DNA from: Lingula anatina
Lineage: Eukaryota; Brachiopoda; Lingulata; Lingulida; Lingulidae
Reading direction: 5' to 3'
Length of the DNA: 64,000 nucleotides
Assembly: GCF_001039355.2 (NCBI RefSeq)
Contig: NW_019775394.1
Coordinates: forward strand, 14,862-78,861
Part shown: positions 1 to 13,200 of the stretch, piece by piece
Numbering within the stretch: position 1 is the stretch's first letter
Layout: every line of letters starts with the position of its first letter
The notes under the pieces: model-generated
What the model saw: only the letters and a program-made list of their open reading frames with translations
Databases searched by the model: none
Told to the model about the DNA's origin: nothing
Position numbers and translations under genes: made by a program

Positions 1-185
1 ACCAATTTTTATGAATGAACAATGTCCTTTTATATCAGTGATGAGAATTATGGGTCCGATATTTTTACAAGAATTTCAGGTTGATTGCAATATTGTTGTC
101 TGGTGCAGCAGCTGCTAAATGTTGTAATGTGTGACCATGCAGTCCCACATTTGTAATAATAATGAATAAAAATATTCTTTTCTAG

Positions 186-3100
186 ATTTTATGGCAGATC
201 ATTCCCCCTACTGAACTATTTGAGATTCTACAGAAGGTGCTTCAGAAGGGATATGTAAAGTCCAAATGGTTTGTGCCTTTATCTATAGATAGGCTAAATG
301 CAGATATTTATGCATATTATGTTGATAATTAAATTCATAGTTGTGGAAAGTAAAGCCTTTATTTACGTCTCAGAAAAAGAGGGGTTATCAAAATATAAAG
401 TATAATAAAACTTTAAAATAAAGAAAGACAAATATTATTTTAAAAAACATCTGTCTTTTATGGTTTTGTATTCTACCAGGCGACCAACTTTAAAGACAAC
501 CTTGGAGTTAATATGCTCCATGTCCACCAAGGGTGACCACAGCAAGGATACATCCCTGACCATGGTACTTCTGCCCCATATGTTAGTGACCCAGGCTGAG
601 GAGGAGGCCATAGAACTGGCAAGGACTGTACTGGAGTCTTCTTATGCTTCACAACATACCTTATTCAAAGACCTGAAGAAAGGTGATTTTTTTTATTTGT
701 ATATTTTTTGTGGGGAGAGAGGAAAAAACTATCATTTGTTTAACAGTTTGTTTGCTGCAAAGTATATTGTAGTAATCTACCATGCAAACACCAATTCATG
801 AACTTTATTAACAAAATTTTAAGAAAGATTTTTCTTACTTCTATTTTTATCTCTGTTTAATGTACAAGCAAAATTTTACATCAGAAAGATAGTATTTGTT
901 TTGATATCAACCACTAGAATGGTGCACATTCAAATATTTTTGATTTTCAGTGTGGTGTAAAAAGGCTCCTGGCATAAATGTGACTTTGGAAGCAGAAGCT
1001 GACTTAAATGAATGTTTGATAGATGGCCTTAGCAGTGTTTTGTGTAGGTTGACTGCAGCAGAAAGAAGAAAGTGGGTATGTACACATAAACACTCAACAA
1101 ATATTGATGCACACACATTTTAACTTATATCTTCTGAATCAAATTGTTTTGGCATTTCCAATGATGTAAATGTGGATCCCTTTATATATGGCACTTATAT
1201 ATCATTCTTACAACTCGTATTTAGGTTACATATATATCATTCTTACAACTCGTATTTTAGGTTACAGTGCTTGTGAACCACAAGGCAGCAAACCAAAAGT
1301 TACAAACCTCTCTTAGTTTCATCACATTGATGACGTTGTCTGCCATGATGGAGCATAGTGGTCTTGTGGGAACTGAGGCAGCTGAGGAAGTAGTGGCAGT
1401 GCTGCTTAGGAACTGGAAAGTTGTGAATGGTGACAAGAAAGTATGTACAATTGTAAAGATATTCTTATAGTGTCAATCTACTGTGGAAGTGATATAATTT
1501 TAACAGGAATATTTTCACTGGAGTGCTCAAAGCGGGGATGAAAGATGTTTTTTACTTCACTGGTTCAACATTCTTAAGGCAGGTGACTTTTGTAATAATT
1601 AAATTTTTTTTAATGGTCAATTTGTTTGTTGATTAAGTTTTAAAATATAATTGTTTGTGACATTTTCTCCTAAAGAGCCCAAAGCAAAAAAATGTAGAAG
1701 CAACTCCACTTGACCTTGCCACAGCAGTGAAAGAATTCGGGAGCAAGAGGCATCTGTACAGCAATTTCATCCAGTCAGTGAAAGAAAACAAAGGGCTTCC
1801 AGAGGGTGTCTTTATTGGGGTTATGTACAGGTTGATCTCTTCTCTTAAGATATCCAAACAACTGGCAGGTAATTTTCATCAAAAGTAAAAATATTTGTAT
1901 CATTGTTTTGTGTATCTGAAAGTCATGCCTTAGTTATATGGAAAGGGCAGAAACTGAAAAAGATTAGAAAACTCCACTTTTACATGCATGCGGCTCATTT
2001 AATGAAGATAATTTCTAATTATAATATATATTTCTTAGTATTCATTTTCCTTCTTTAAAGTTTTTATTTCTGTCATGCCTTGAGCATATATTTTGCTGTT
2101 TCCAAGGCAAGCACTGGTGGGCAATCCACCCAGAGAAGAAAGGTGATGATCTGTACCTCCATGTGTGCACCAGGATATTTGACATGCTGACCACAGCCCT
2201 GGCCTCTGACCAACAGGAAAACATGAAGTGTTATGAAAGTCTGTTGCAGCTGTTGTTTAAGGTGAGTATAATGAGTCTTGGTGATGGTAGTATGTCTGTT
2301 TAGGTCAAGTTGTATGTGTGGCGTATTAAACAATGACCCAGCTCTCCATGTTATGTTAATAGAAGATTTAGGACCTTTTTGGCAAATGATCTGAGTGCTT
2401 AGTCTTGGTGAAGATACATTTAATTTTTCATTATTGCTGTGGGTTGAAGACAGATCATCAGATTAAGATAATTTAATCAAAGACTTAAATGTTAACCGAG
2501 GAGTAAGTGCTTTGTCCATGATTATCATGATATGCAATGTAAAAAAATATTTTTCATTTTTTTTCCTCCAGACCCAGTTTGACAAGTTATCCCTTCTGTT
2601 TAAATTCCTGGCCATGCTTTGGACATCTAACTGTCTGGACATGTCCATCACGTCTCTGACCACGGTCACCCAGGCCAGAGCTTTGAGAGTGGCCTGTGCT
2701 GCCCTCTCCAGTGTGGACAATAAGGCAGATATGGCTGCCTTAATGGGCACCAAATCTCCAGGTAAGCACATTGGTAGTTATACATCAAGGGGAAATTATT
2801 CAATAACATAAATGCTTTATACACTGTTCCAATCTTGACCACCATATATTTATAAATGAAGTGATTGACATCTGTAATTGCTATGTGTTTATTTTAGTAC
2901 ACAAACAATTCTAGATATTTTGGATGTAATGTCAGCATTTATGTTTGATTGGTATTTTTTTTTTATATATATTGTATTTTTTTCTGCATTATTTCTAGTA
3001 ATCCCTAGTTTGCTGGTATCCCTGACTTCGGTGTATCCCCCAGTACGTGAGGCTGCCTTGATGATCCTGGGGGCAGTGAAAGAGAAGTGTCCTGCAGATG

Positions 3101-4252
3101 CCAGCCCATATATGGTTGTGGTCAGTAGGCTAGTCCATGCTAAGGAGGAACTAATCACTGATCAACACCATTTGTCTCAGGTGAGGTGCTTTTTACATCA
3201 ATTTCATAAAAGGCTTGAAGTTTTTAACAGGGTAATGTGGCATAATTGCTATCTAGAGAATGTAATACCAATATTTTTCTTTTTTTCCATCAAGTAGTGC
3301 CTTTGGGTAAAGTTTTTAATTGCAGGTCAAGCCATGTGTAATACAAGTTTGTCAATAGGATTTTTTGTGAGAAAGACTACTAAAGAATATATATATGAAA
3401 ATTTGTTACATTTGTCTTTAACTAAAACCTGGGAAAGCAGTAGTTCCATATGAATCAATGTCTTGATTATTTGAAAAAAAATCACTTCATTCTTCTCAGA
3501 CCTTGGGAGTCCTCTTCTCAAAGATAAAGAAGGCTGAAGATGAAACTGGGGAGCTTTTAAGCCCAAAGAAGAAGGAAAAGTCTAAAGCCAAGAAAGGGCT
3601 GCTCCAGGCTGCTCTGGGAAGTCTGTTACACTGTGTGGTGGGCCAGGAGACTCCTAGACATGTGGTGACAGGGTTGCTGAAATGCCTAAAGGAGGTGCAC
3701 AGTGAGGTAAGGGGTTCCTTATTGAGTAATGTTTACCTTGTCCCCAGATAATAGATTTCCAGTTGCTTTAGCGAAACAAAGCATTGAAATTTGCTCAGTA
3801 GGACATAGCTCTACAATTCTGATTGTGACTGATGACAGTTAGTTTTCAGACCTTGGATGTAAAGAATGCTGCAAACATTAAAGCTCACTTTTTACATTTA
3901 TTATGCATACAGATAATTATTAAATAATATGGTAAACTATAAAATAACATCTGACAATAAGCATATTCAGTAATAAAAAGCTTTTCACAAGATATCTCCT
4001 TCTATTAAGGATATGTTGAACCAACTACTGCCAGTGATGCAGGATATTCTGCATAGGGCATCCACAACACAACACCATTTGTCTCCTAATGATGCCACCT
4101 CGCTGGAGTTGATCTTGACCAAGTTTAACGCAGAGACGTCTGCTCTCCTGGCAAGAAATGATCAGAGTGTGAAATTGTTTTTGAAAGCTTTGCAGCTTGA
4201 CAAAGTGGTATGTCCTGGAAAACTTGCACCAGGGGAAATGGCTATAAAACAG
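186..4252 (+). CDS. HEATR1: HEATR1 exons 1-11 of the visible part
   Basis: Exons read as 186-268, 480-682, 951-1075, 1261-1440, 1507-1578, 1676-1868, 2107-2261, 2572-2761, 2999-3180, 3500-3706 and 4010-4252. All phases match. Exon 5 (1507-1578) can join exon 6 (1676) in frame only if its donor is the GC at 1579-1580 (AAG then gcaggt). Using the nearby GT brings in a stop. Exon 10 carries a Lys-rich low-complexity stretch (KKKEKSKAKK), as expected for a nucleolar protein. The exon numbers are local, because upstream exons are missing. Confidence 0.88.
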
Positions 4253-7200
4253 GTTTGTAAATTCTGTTATGACTGTGTTCTGAGAATAGTACTTTTAATT
4301 TAGATAGTAGAATGGTTTGTATAGGACTTAATGTGTTAGATCGCATTCACAACGAGTTGAGCCAGGCTTTACAAATCCTGGGGACTAAATATGGCGGTCG
4401 TACATGAAAGAAAAAACACCTAATCTTTTAATAGTCTCTCCGCCTCTCACACGCCTCTCCATGTGTCTTCCCAATGGAGCCGAGATTTAATGACTGTCCC
4501 CCCGCAGGGACGACGTGTGGGGAGGCGTGTGAGAGGCGGAGAGACTATTAAAAGATTAGGCGGTTTTTATTTCATGTACGTCTGCCATATTTAGTNGGAG
4601 AGATTAATAAAAGATAAGGCTGTTTTTATTTCATGTACGTCTGCCATATTTAGTCCCCAGGATTTGTAAAGCCTGGCTCAACTCATTGTGAATGCGATCT
4701 TAGTTTCTCTAAGAAATATGTTGATATGTGTGATTTAGTGTATTGCACCTGATGTTATGGATTTGTATAAATTGTTGGCATTTAATTTTTGTAAAATTGA
4801 TAAAAATAATACAGCTTGATAATGTAAATGAAGTAAAAAAGTTGTGAGAGTCTCAGCATACTGTTGCTTTGATGGTCATATCCTTATACTTGTTCCTTTA
4901 GAATCATTTATCTTGCTAAATTGTCTTTTATAATTTCAACAGGTCACCAAGGAGTTCTTCAGTTCCATCCCCAGTGCAGATGTACAACAACTGATACTGT
5001 GTGCACTCATTGACCTGTGGACAGATGGCAGCACTGTGGCAACAGCTACTTTGGTCACCAAGGCTTTGAAAGGGGTATAAATTATTTTGTAAAGCATAGA
5101 GAAAAAAGTTGGTTTCATGAAGTGTACAGCAGTAGATTATATTGCATTGGTTAGATTGTTTAGAAATATATTTGAGAATGATATTTCTTAAATGTTTCAC
5201 TAGTTTCGTTGCTGAATTGCAAAACTAGCAAATATAAGATTACACAGATTCTGTTAAAAGCTGCTATAACCACTGTTCCTTAAATGTTGGATACACCTAG
5301 TCATTGTATTTTACATTTTAGCAGTAAAGATTTAATTGGATTTAAGTATACAAATAAACTTCATCAAGCAGAATTCAGCACTCTCTTTTCCATTTCAGCT
5401 CTCCTTGCAAGCAGAGCAGATTGCTCTCGAGCTGAATAAACTGGACCAGCAAGCCGGGGCTGTCTCCACTGTGAGAGAGGCAAAACGTGCTCGGCGCATG
5501 TCGCGTCCAAATGTGCCTTCTGAAGAAGATACTGCTCCAATGGAGAGAAGAGGATGGAGAAGGGTTACACTCATCCTAGAGATGCTGCAGAATAAGAAGA
5601 AAGTGAAGAACATCCATCTTCTGATACCAATATTTTTTGGGTTGATTTCCAAGTGAGTTACACAAGGGACCTATGAAACCTTTAAATTGATTAAGACGTA
5701 GAATGCCATCTCCGCTTTGAATTTTGACACTGTGTCGTTATTCACTGTAAGTGTGGCTAGAAGAAATGCTTGGTAAATTTTCCATACTGGTCCTTAACAG
5801 TGGATGGTATGGCAGATGGCCTTGCTACAACCTCACAGACCTCAAGTGCATAGACGTCCTACAGGCCTACAAATCATTTTCCATATCTCGCTTGTCTTGC
5901 TTGCTATCAATAAAAAATTACCTCATCAGTGCTGATATTTTTCTATGATTTTCTTGTGTAGATTGTTTGAGGTGGACGACACAAGCAGCACAGAGTATGT
6001 GAAGCAATTGCTGTTGTCCTGCATACTTCATGCCTGTCAGAAACTATCACCAGATGGAAAGCCAATAGATGAAAGTAAGTGATTTGTAAAGATGAGATAG
6101 ACATTATTAGACATGTGGCATTGTAAAATCTGAATATATGCTTTAGTGAATTTGAGTTTTATTAAAGGGAAATTATAAGACTCAAATTTAATTATTAAAG
6201 CTAACATAATAGAACACATTGGAGTTCAGTTACTGTTGTGAAATCTGAGGTGGATATATAAACGGCATATTCCACATAAGGTATACAAGTTTATTCACGG
6301 CTTTGTTCATTCCTCTTCCATGATTTAGGTTTGGTCAGTGAAAAGCAGTTTAATGTGGAGTTGCTTGTACAATGCATCCGTTCTTCAGATAACCCTCAAA
6401 CACACAGGCATGCTTTGCTCTTGCTCAGCATGGCTGCTGGGCTGTTTCCTGTAAGTATGACTGGTGCTTCTGATCTGGATCTGTGACTATGTCAGCTTTA
6501 TATATATATATATTGCCGACATTATAAGACAAGGAATGGAAACATAAGGAAACATTGCCGACATTATAAGACAAATTATATGTGAAATATGTTAACCTAA
6601 AGAAGTGTAAGAGATCAGGAGTTGGGATGTTTGTTCCTATAAAATGTCTGATATTTTTCCCTTCAGATACTGCTATATCTAAGAAAGGCCTTTAAATCTT
6701 TTAAAGCCTGAAACTTGTAACAGTGTTTGGGAAAATTTTTAGGTATCATAATCTGCTTCTTTGTTTATAATTTCTATAAGTTGAGTTGGAGGTGCATTGC
6801 TCTTTTATTGATGAATATTTCAACAATGTGGTTTATAAGAAAATGTCTGCCATTCAGGACCATGTGCTGCACAACATCATGGCTGTGTTTACGTTCATGG
6901 GGGCCAACATCATGAGACAAGATGATGCCTACAGCTTCCAGGTGATCACAAAGACATTGGAAACTGTCATACCAGCCCTAATAAAGGTAGGAGAAAAGAA
7001 ATATGATATGTCCACATTACAAAAAAATAATGGCATTAATTCTGTTGTGAATTTTAATTACACACTAAACACTGTTGTGATTTCTAAAATGTTAGAATTT
7101 GTTAAACACTACAAATTGATTAATTTTCCACAGGCAAGTGAACAGCAAGAAAAGGTGCAGCATGTGGTGTCTGATGTGTTGAGAGTGTTTGTTGATGCCA

Positions 7201-10200
7201 GCCCTCATATACCAGACCATCGCCGTCTGCCTCTTTTCACAAAGCTTGCAGAAACGGTTGGGACCGAGAAGTTTCTTTGGATCATGGTTGTACAAATGCT
7301 TGAGAGCCATATCACAAAAGGGGCACAGAAAACTGATGAGCAAGAAAATAAGGTAATTATTTGTGACCAAATGATTTGGTTCATGACTGTATAACTGCAG
7401 GTTCTGTGTCTGTTTGTGTGCATGCACAGGTGTGTGTTTAACCATTACTGTGTATGAATGAAACAAATAAACGCCATAGGGTTTAAAAGTTTATAAAGTC
7501 AGGAAACTTACAGTTAATATACAGCTTATATCAGATTTTTTGTGTTATATCTTACAGCCTCCAGCAGGACATGTCCACCAAGACATTGAATTCTGTCTCC
7601 ATGTGGTCCACAGTTTCTCGCCAAGGGTCCAGGTTGTCTGCTGTCATCAGTTACTCCAGTATCTGGCAAAGTTGCCACAGGATAAAGAAGAAGGCGAGTG
7701 CCAACATCTCAGTGGTTGTGATATTGAGGGTTTTTAAGGCATTATTTTATAATAGAACTATTGGGGACGGGGGAGAGTAAACGGTCTGTAGGAAACATTG
7801 CCGACATTATAAGACAAATTATATATGAAATATGTTAACCTAAAGAAGTGTAAGAGATCAGGAGTTGGGATGTTTGTTCCTATAAAATGTCTGATATTTT
7901 TCCCTCCAGATACTGCTACAACTTCAAAAACAAGAACACCCAGAAACGTGACAAAGAAGAAGACAAAGAATAAATTGTTTGACACAGAGACCCACACTGC
8001 TAAACAACTGCGACATTTCAAATACACTTTAGCAAACGTTATCAGTGTATTGCTCTCTAGTGAGACATTCATCAGCCAGGTACCTTTTTTTCACTGCAGA
8101 ATTAAAATGCATTTAAAATTATTTATATCTTATTTTTTTAATTTAAAAGTTGAATGTGTTTTAAAGTATTAAATATATATATTACCTCGACTGTAAGAAA
8201 TGAGATGGAAAAGACATTGGAAAAATTTATTTACCTATATTTCTTTAAAATGCATATTTTAAATGTTTTAAGATGAAGATAGATTAAAATTTTTATGCCA
8301 GCATGTATAGCTTGTGAAATCATACAACTGAGATGATGACCTCCTTGAGAGTTTTATTATGGAAGTTTTTTACCTTCATAGCTTGTGGAATTAGAGGAGA
8401 CAGATGTGACCTCCATGCAACCTCTGTATCAGACTCTTCTAGAAGAAGACTTGAGGTACATCACTCAGGTTGCCCACTGTCTGGAAGCACACACACACAG
8501 CAATACTGCCAAGTTCTGGAGAGCTTTGTTGCACAAGGGATATGATATATTGGAAAAGGTGCATATTTTCACCACTTTAACATGGTTGTACCATTCCAGT
8601 ATATTGATGGAGATCCTCAGATGTATTGACTAAAACAAACAATATTTTTCTACTACTTTATGAACACACACCAACAAGTTAAAAACTCAGAAATAATCAA
8701 TGAATATATTTTTGAAACCTTATATTTCTTCACTTGGATTAAGTCGAATGGAGGATTAATGACATCTGTTAGATGCACTTTGCATAGAGATACAATTTTA
8801 TAGCAACTTGAAAGGATAAAGGCACTATTTGTCTCCAAATGAAACTATCATACAACTGAAGTCCCTTGTATGGTTAAGTGACATTTGTTGAAAAGAGATT
8901 GTTAAATGGGACTATGAAATAATTTGATTATCTTTGTGCTGGAAAACAATCTAACAATTTTTTTATGTTCAGGTGAATGCACTGTTGCCAGGCAATGTTT
9001 TTGTTACCGTGGTGACTGGCTTGATGCAGAATGAGTTGGCCACAGTGAGGAGGAAGGCAATGGATATGCTGAATAACAAACTACAACAACAACAGACTCC
9101 TTTTACACAAGAAGAGGTTTGTCAGTGTATTTCTCAGAAAATTAGGAAAATGTGGACAAAAAAATTATTATTCAAAAGCCTTGTTAAAGATAACTTTTAA
9201 CTGTTGCACTTGCATATAGCATAACTGCTATTTGTAAACTTATTTATTTTGAGTAACATTCTTGGTCCTTTAAAGGTTTCGAAGATGGCATTTAAGTTTC
9301 CAGCTTTTAAGTTACAACCATTGTTTAAGAAAATCCTATACCTTGTGTTGATGAACTTTCACAAAACAAATTTTGTAAGTTTTCTTTTTAAATTAGTTTG
9401 CAATACTATCTGTTGTCTACCTTTAGCAATCTGCACTGCTCAACCTTATTGACAAGCTGGTGTCAGTTGCCGCAGCAACTAATTTGACAGACAGTGATGG
9501 TGGAGAGGAGCAAGCTGTGAACCGTCAGACTGCCCTCTATAGCCTAAAGTTACTCTGCAAATGCCTAGGCAAGGACGGTCCAGCAGCATTTACAAAGGTA
9601 GAAGTGGGATTTCTTTGGTAGTCTGCCTTCAGTCAGATTTTGACTGTTTCCGTCAACAGCTGGTTTAGTGATTCACTGAAACTGCAGTCTCAGAATAAAA
9701 TTGACTCCAAAGGCAAGGCTCTGATCACACTGTTATGTATTCTATAAATTGTAATCTTTATTCTGAAAAACAATTCATTGGGTAATTTAGATTAGTATTA
9801 ATTGTATATTTGTTCTCTTGTAACAGTGACCATAATGCTCATGCAATATCTTCTCTTTCTACCAGCTTTTTGTTTTGAGCACCACCATCTTTCTGGAGTC
9901 TGGTGCCAGCACTGCATCTCCCGTGGCTGCCAGTGCCTTGCTGTTGCTGGCAGAGTTGTGTAGTGTGCTGAAAGCCCATGCCATCCCATTCCTGCCACGC
10001 TTCATGCCTGGCTTACTCAAGGTGCTACAGAATGAAGAAAACCTTTTAAGGTGAGTGGAATTGTAAATTATACTGTATGCAGTTGTATTTATGGAGATTT
10101 GTATCATACAGAATGTAATCTTTCATCTTTGTTTCACAAGGTTGTATATATTATATTGTGACACAATCTGNTCATATTTCTTCACTTGGATTAAGTCGAA

Positions 10201-13200
10201 AGGAGGATTAATGACATCTGTTAGATGCACTTTGCATAGAGATACAATTTTATAGCAATTTGAAAGAATAAAGGCACTATTTGTCTCCAAATGAAACTAT
10301 CATACAACTGAAGTCCCTTGTATGGTTAAGTGACATTTGTTGAAAAGAGATTGTTAAATGGTACTATGAAATAATTTGATTATCTTTGTGCTGAAAAACA
10401 ATCTAACAATTTTTTTATGTTCAGGTGAATGCACTGTTGCCAGGCAATGTTTTTGTTACCGTGGTGACTGGCTTGATGCAGAATGAGTTGGCCACAGTGA
10501 GGAGGAAGGCAATGGATATGCTGAATAACAAACTACAACAACAACAGACTCCTTTTACACAAGAAGAGGTTTGTCAGTGTATTTCTCAGAAAATTAGGAA
10601 AATGTGGACAAAAAAATTATTATTCAAAAGCCTTGTTAAAGATAACTTTTAACTGTTGCACTTGCATATAGCATAACTGCTATTTGTAAACTTATTTATT
10701 TTGAGTAACATTCTTGGTCCTTTAAAGGTTTCGAAGATGGCATTTAAGTTTCCAGCTTTTAAGTTACAACCATTGTTTAAGAAAATCCTATACCTTGTGT
10801 TGATGAACTTTCACAAAACAAATTTTGTAAGTTTTCTTTTTAAATTAGTTTGCAATACTATCTGTTGTCTACCTTTAGCAATTTGCACTGCTCAACCTTA
10901 TTGACAAGCTGGTGTCAGTTGCCGCAGCAACTAATTTAACAGACAGTGATGGTGGAGAGGAGCAAGCTGTGAATCGTCAGACTGCCCTCTATAGCCTAAA
11001 GTTACTCTGCAAATGCCTAGGCAAGGACAGTCCAGCAGCATTTACAAAGGTAGAAGTGGGATTTCTTTGGTAGTCTGCCTTCAGTCAGATTTTGACTGTT
11101 TCCGTCAACAGCTGGTTTAGTGATTCACTGAATCTGCAGTTTCAGAATAAAATTGACTCCAAAGGCAAGGCTCTGATTACACTGTTATGTATTCTATAAA
11201 TTGTAATCTTTATTCTTAAAAACAATTCATTGGGTAATTTAGATTAGTATTAATTGTATATTTGTTCTCTTGTAACAGTGACCATAATGCTCATGCAATA
11301 TCTTCTCTTTCTACCAGCTTTTTGTTTTGAGCACCACCATCTTTCTGGAGTCTGGTGCCAGCACTGCATCTCCCGTGGCTGCCAGTGCCTTGCTGTTGCT
11401 GGCAGAGTTGTGTAGTGTGCTGAAAGCCCATGCCATCCCATTCCTGCCACGCTTCATGCCTGGCTTACTCAAGGTGCTACAGAATGAAGAAAACCTTTTA
11501 AGGTGAGTGGAATTGTAAATTATACTGTATGCAGTTGTATTTATGGAGATTTGTATCATACAGAATGTAATCTTTCATCTTTGTTTCACAAGGTTGTATA
11601 TATTATATTGTGACACAATCTGAAAAAATTATATTTTTTAGCTGTTAAATATTTTTTACTTCTTGCATTATTTTGAATTTTTCATATGTTTGAAAAAGAG
11701 GGAACGTGTCACATTTTCTGTCTTAAATTGGGTTTTGAGCTATACAATTTGTCAGCTTCAGCTGGTTCATATATTAACTTTGCCAAAAATCCCTCTTAAA
11801 ACATATTTAAATATGTTGGTAATTTATCCCCTGTACTGTGTTTCCTGCCAGCAATGACCTGCTGCTGCTGAGTGCAGTGACCACACTCCACAAGGTGGTG
11901 GAGAGCCTGCCACATTTTCTCAGTCCATACCTGGAAGAGGTGCTGCTCAGGGTGGTCCAGCTGTCCTGCTTAGAGTCTGAAGACCATCACAAGTCCCAGC
12001 TGCATCTGAGACTGAGAGCTGTCAGGTGTGTTGCTATATGATATAAAATTGACTTTATTAGTATAAGATATATTAAAATATATTGATAAAATCATGTTTT
12101 AACTGTTAAAAATGCTTTGTCTAATTTGTGTTGTACTGTATGTAGGCATAAAAGACCAAAATTCTGGCATTCATGCTCTGTTAAGTGGTAGTTCCTTACA
12201 TGTTGCCTCATATCTTCAGTTCTATTCTCATATAAAATTCTGTGCCTCATACAGAAAAAGTGATTTGTATACATGTTGTTATTCTAGGCACAATCTGTCC
12301 ACAGTTATAGCCCCCAGAGTGCTGCTGCCAGCTGTAACCCACTGCTATGATAGTGTGGTGCAGCAGCAGAAGGTGAGGATGTGAACTCAAACAGAAATAA
12401 CCTGAATGAGAAGTCATGTAGATAAGAGTTTTAAAAAACTTAACAATTCTTTGTTTTCTTGGTAATGCATGTTGCTTGTATGAATGGATTCTGTATCCAT
12501 ACTATGTTAGAACACTGGTATGTTGATATAAACATACACATTTAATTACATTTTAAATAAGGTTATATAAAATATATTAATTTTTATAAGTTGTGTCAAA
12601 TTAGGTCAAATTAATATGTATACTGTCACGGATAGACTTTGATGATTGTTGACAATGTTTAACTTCATCTCCATTCCAGTCTTGTATCATCCCCTTGATG
12701 TCCATCTTGGAGGGTCATTTGTCCAGCATGAGTAAAGATGACCTGAATAGCCACCACAACCAGATTGTTACCTTCTTCCTCACTGCTCTGGATTTCAGAA
12801 TGAATAACCAGAATGTATGCGCATAACAGCTTTTTTGTTTGTGATTACTATCTCCTGTGTTATTTTGTTTTGGTGTCCAATAACAATCTTCATTTTATTC
12901 AAGAGCCTGTTATGTTTCTTGATGTAAAAATTAATGGTAATGAATTGCAGGATTCAAAAACTTAATTTATCTAGAAAAAGACTTAATAAACCCTAGTTAA
13001 CACTGGCCTTCCACAGTGTGTGACATAAAAGGAACATAATGATAGCAAGGCACAGGCAAGATCTAATGTGCTCTTGTATGTCACATACAGTGGACAAGGA
13101 GTATTTGTAACTGACTTATCCTTTTGTTCGAAAGCATGGGCCACAGGTTTTGTCTGAAATAATCTGAAACATTTGTAGTACATTGAATATAAAGTTTGAT

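Noticed and set aside
6786-6857. Upstream extension of HEATR1 exon 16 in the same frame
   Set aside because: A clear attcag acceptor lies at 6857, and the preceding exon joins there in phase 0. The extra residues do not fit the family.
9249-9452. ORF of 67 codons between HEATR1 exons 21 and 22, also at 10701-10904
   Set aside because: Exons 21 and 22 join in phase 0 and align to the human protein without it. Its repeat at 10701 only reflects the assembly duplication.
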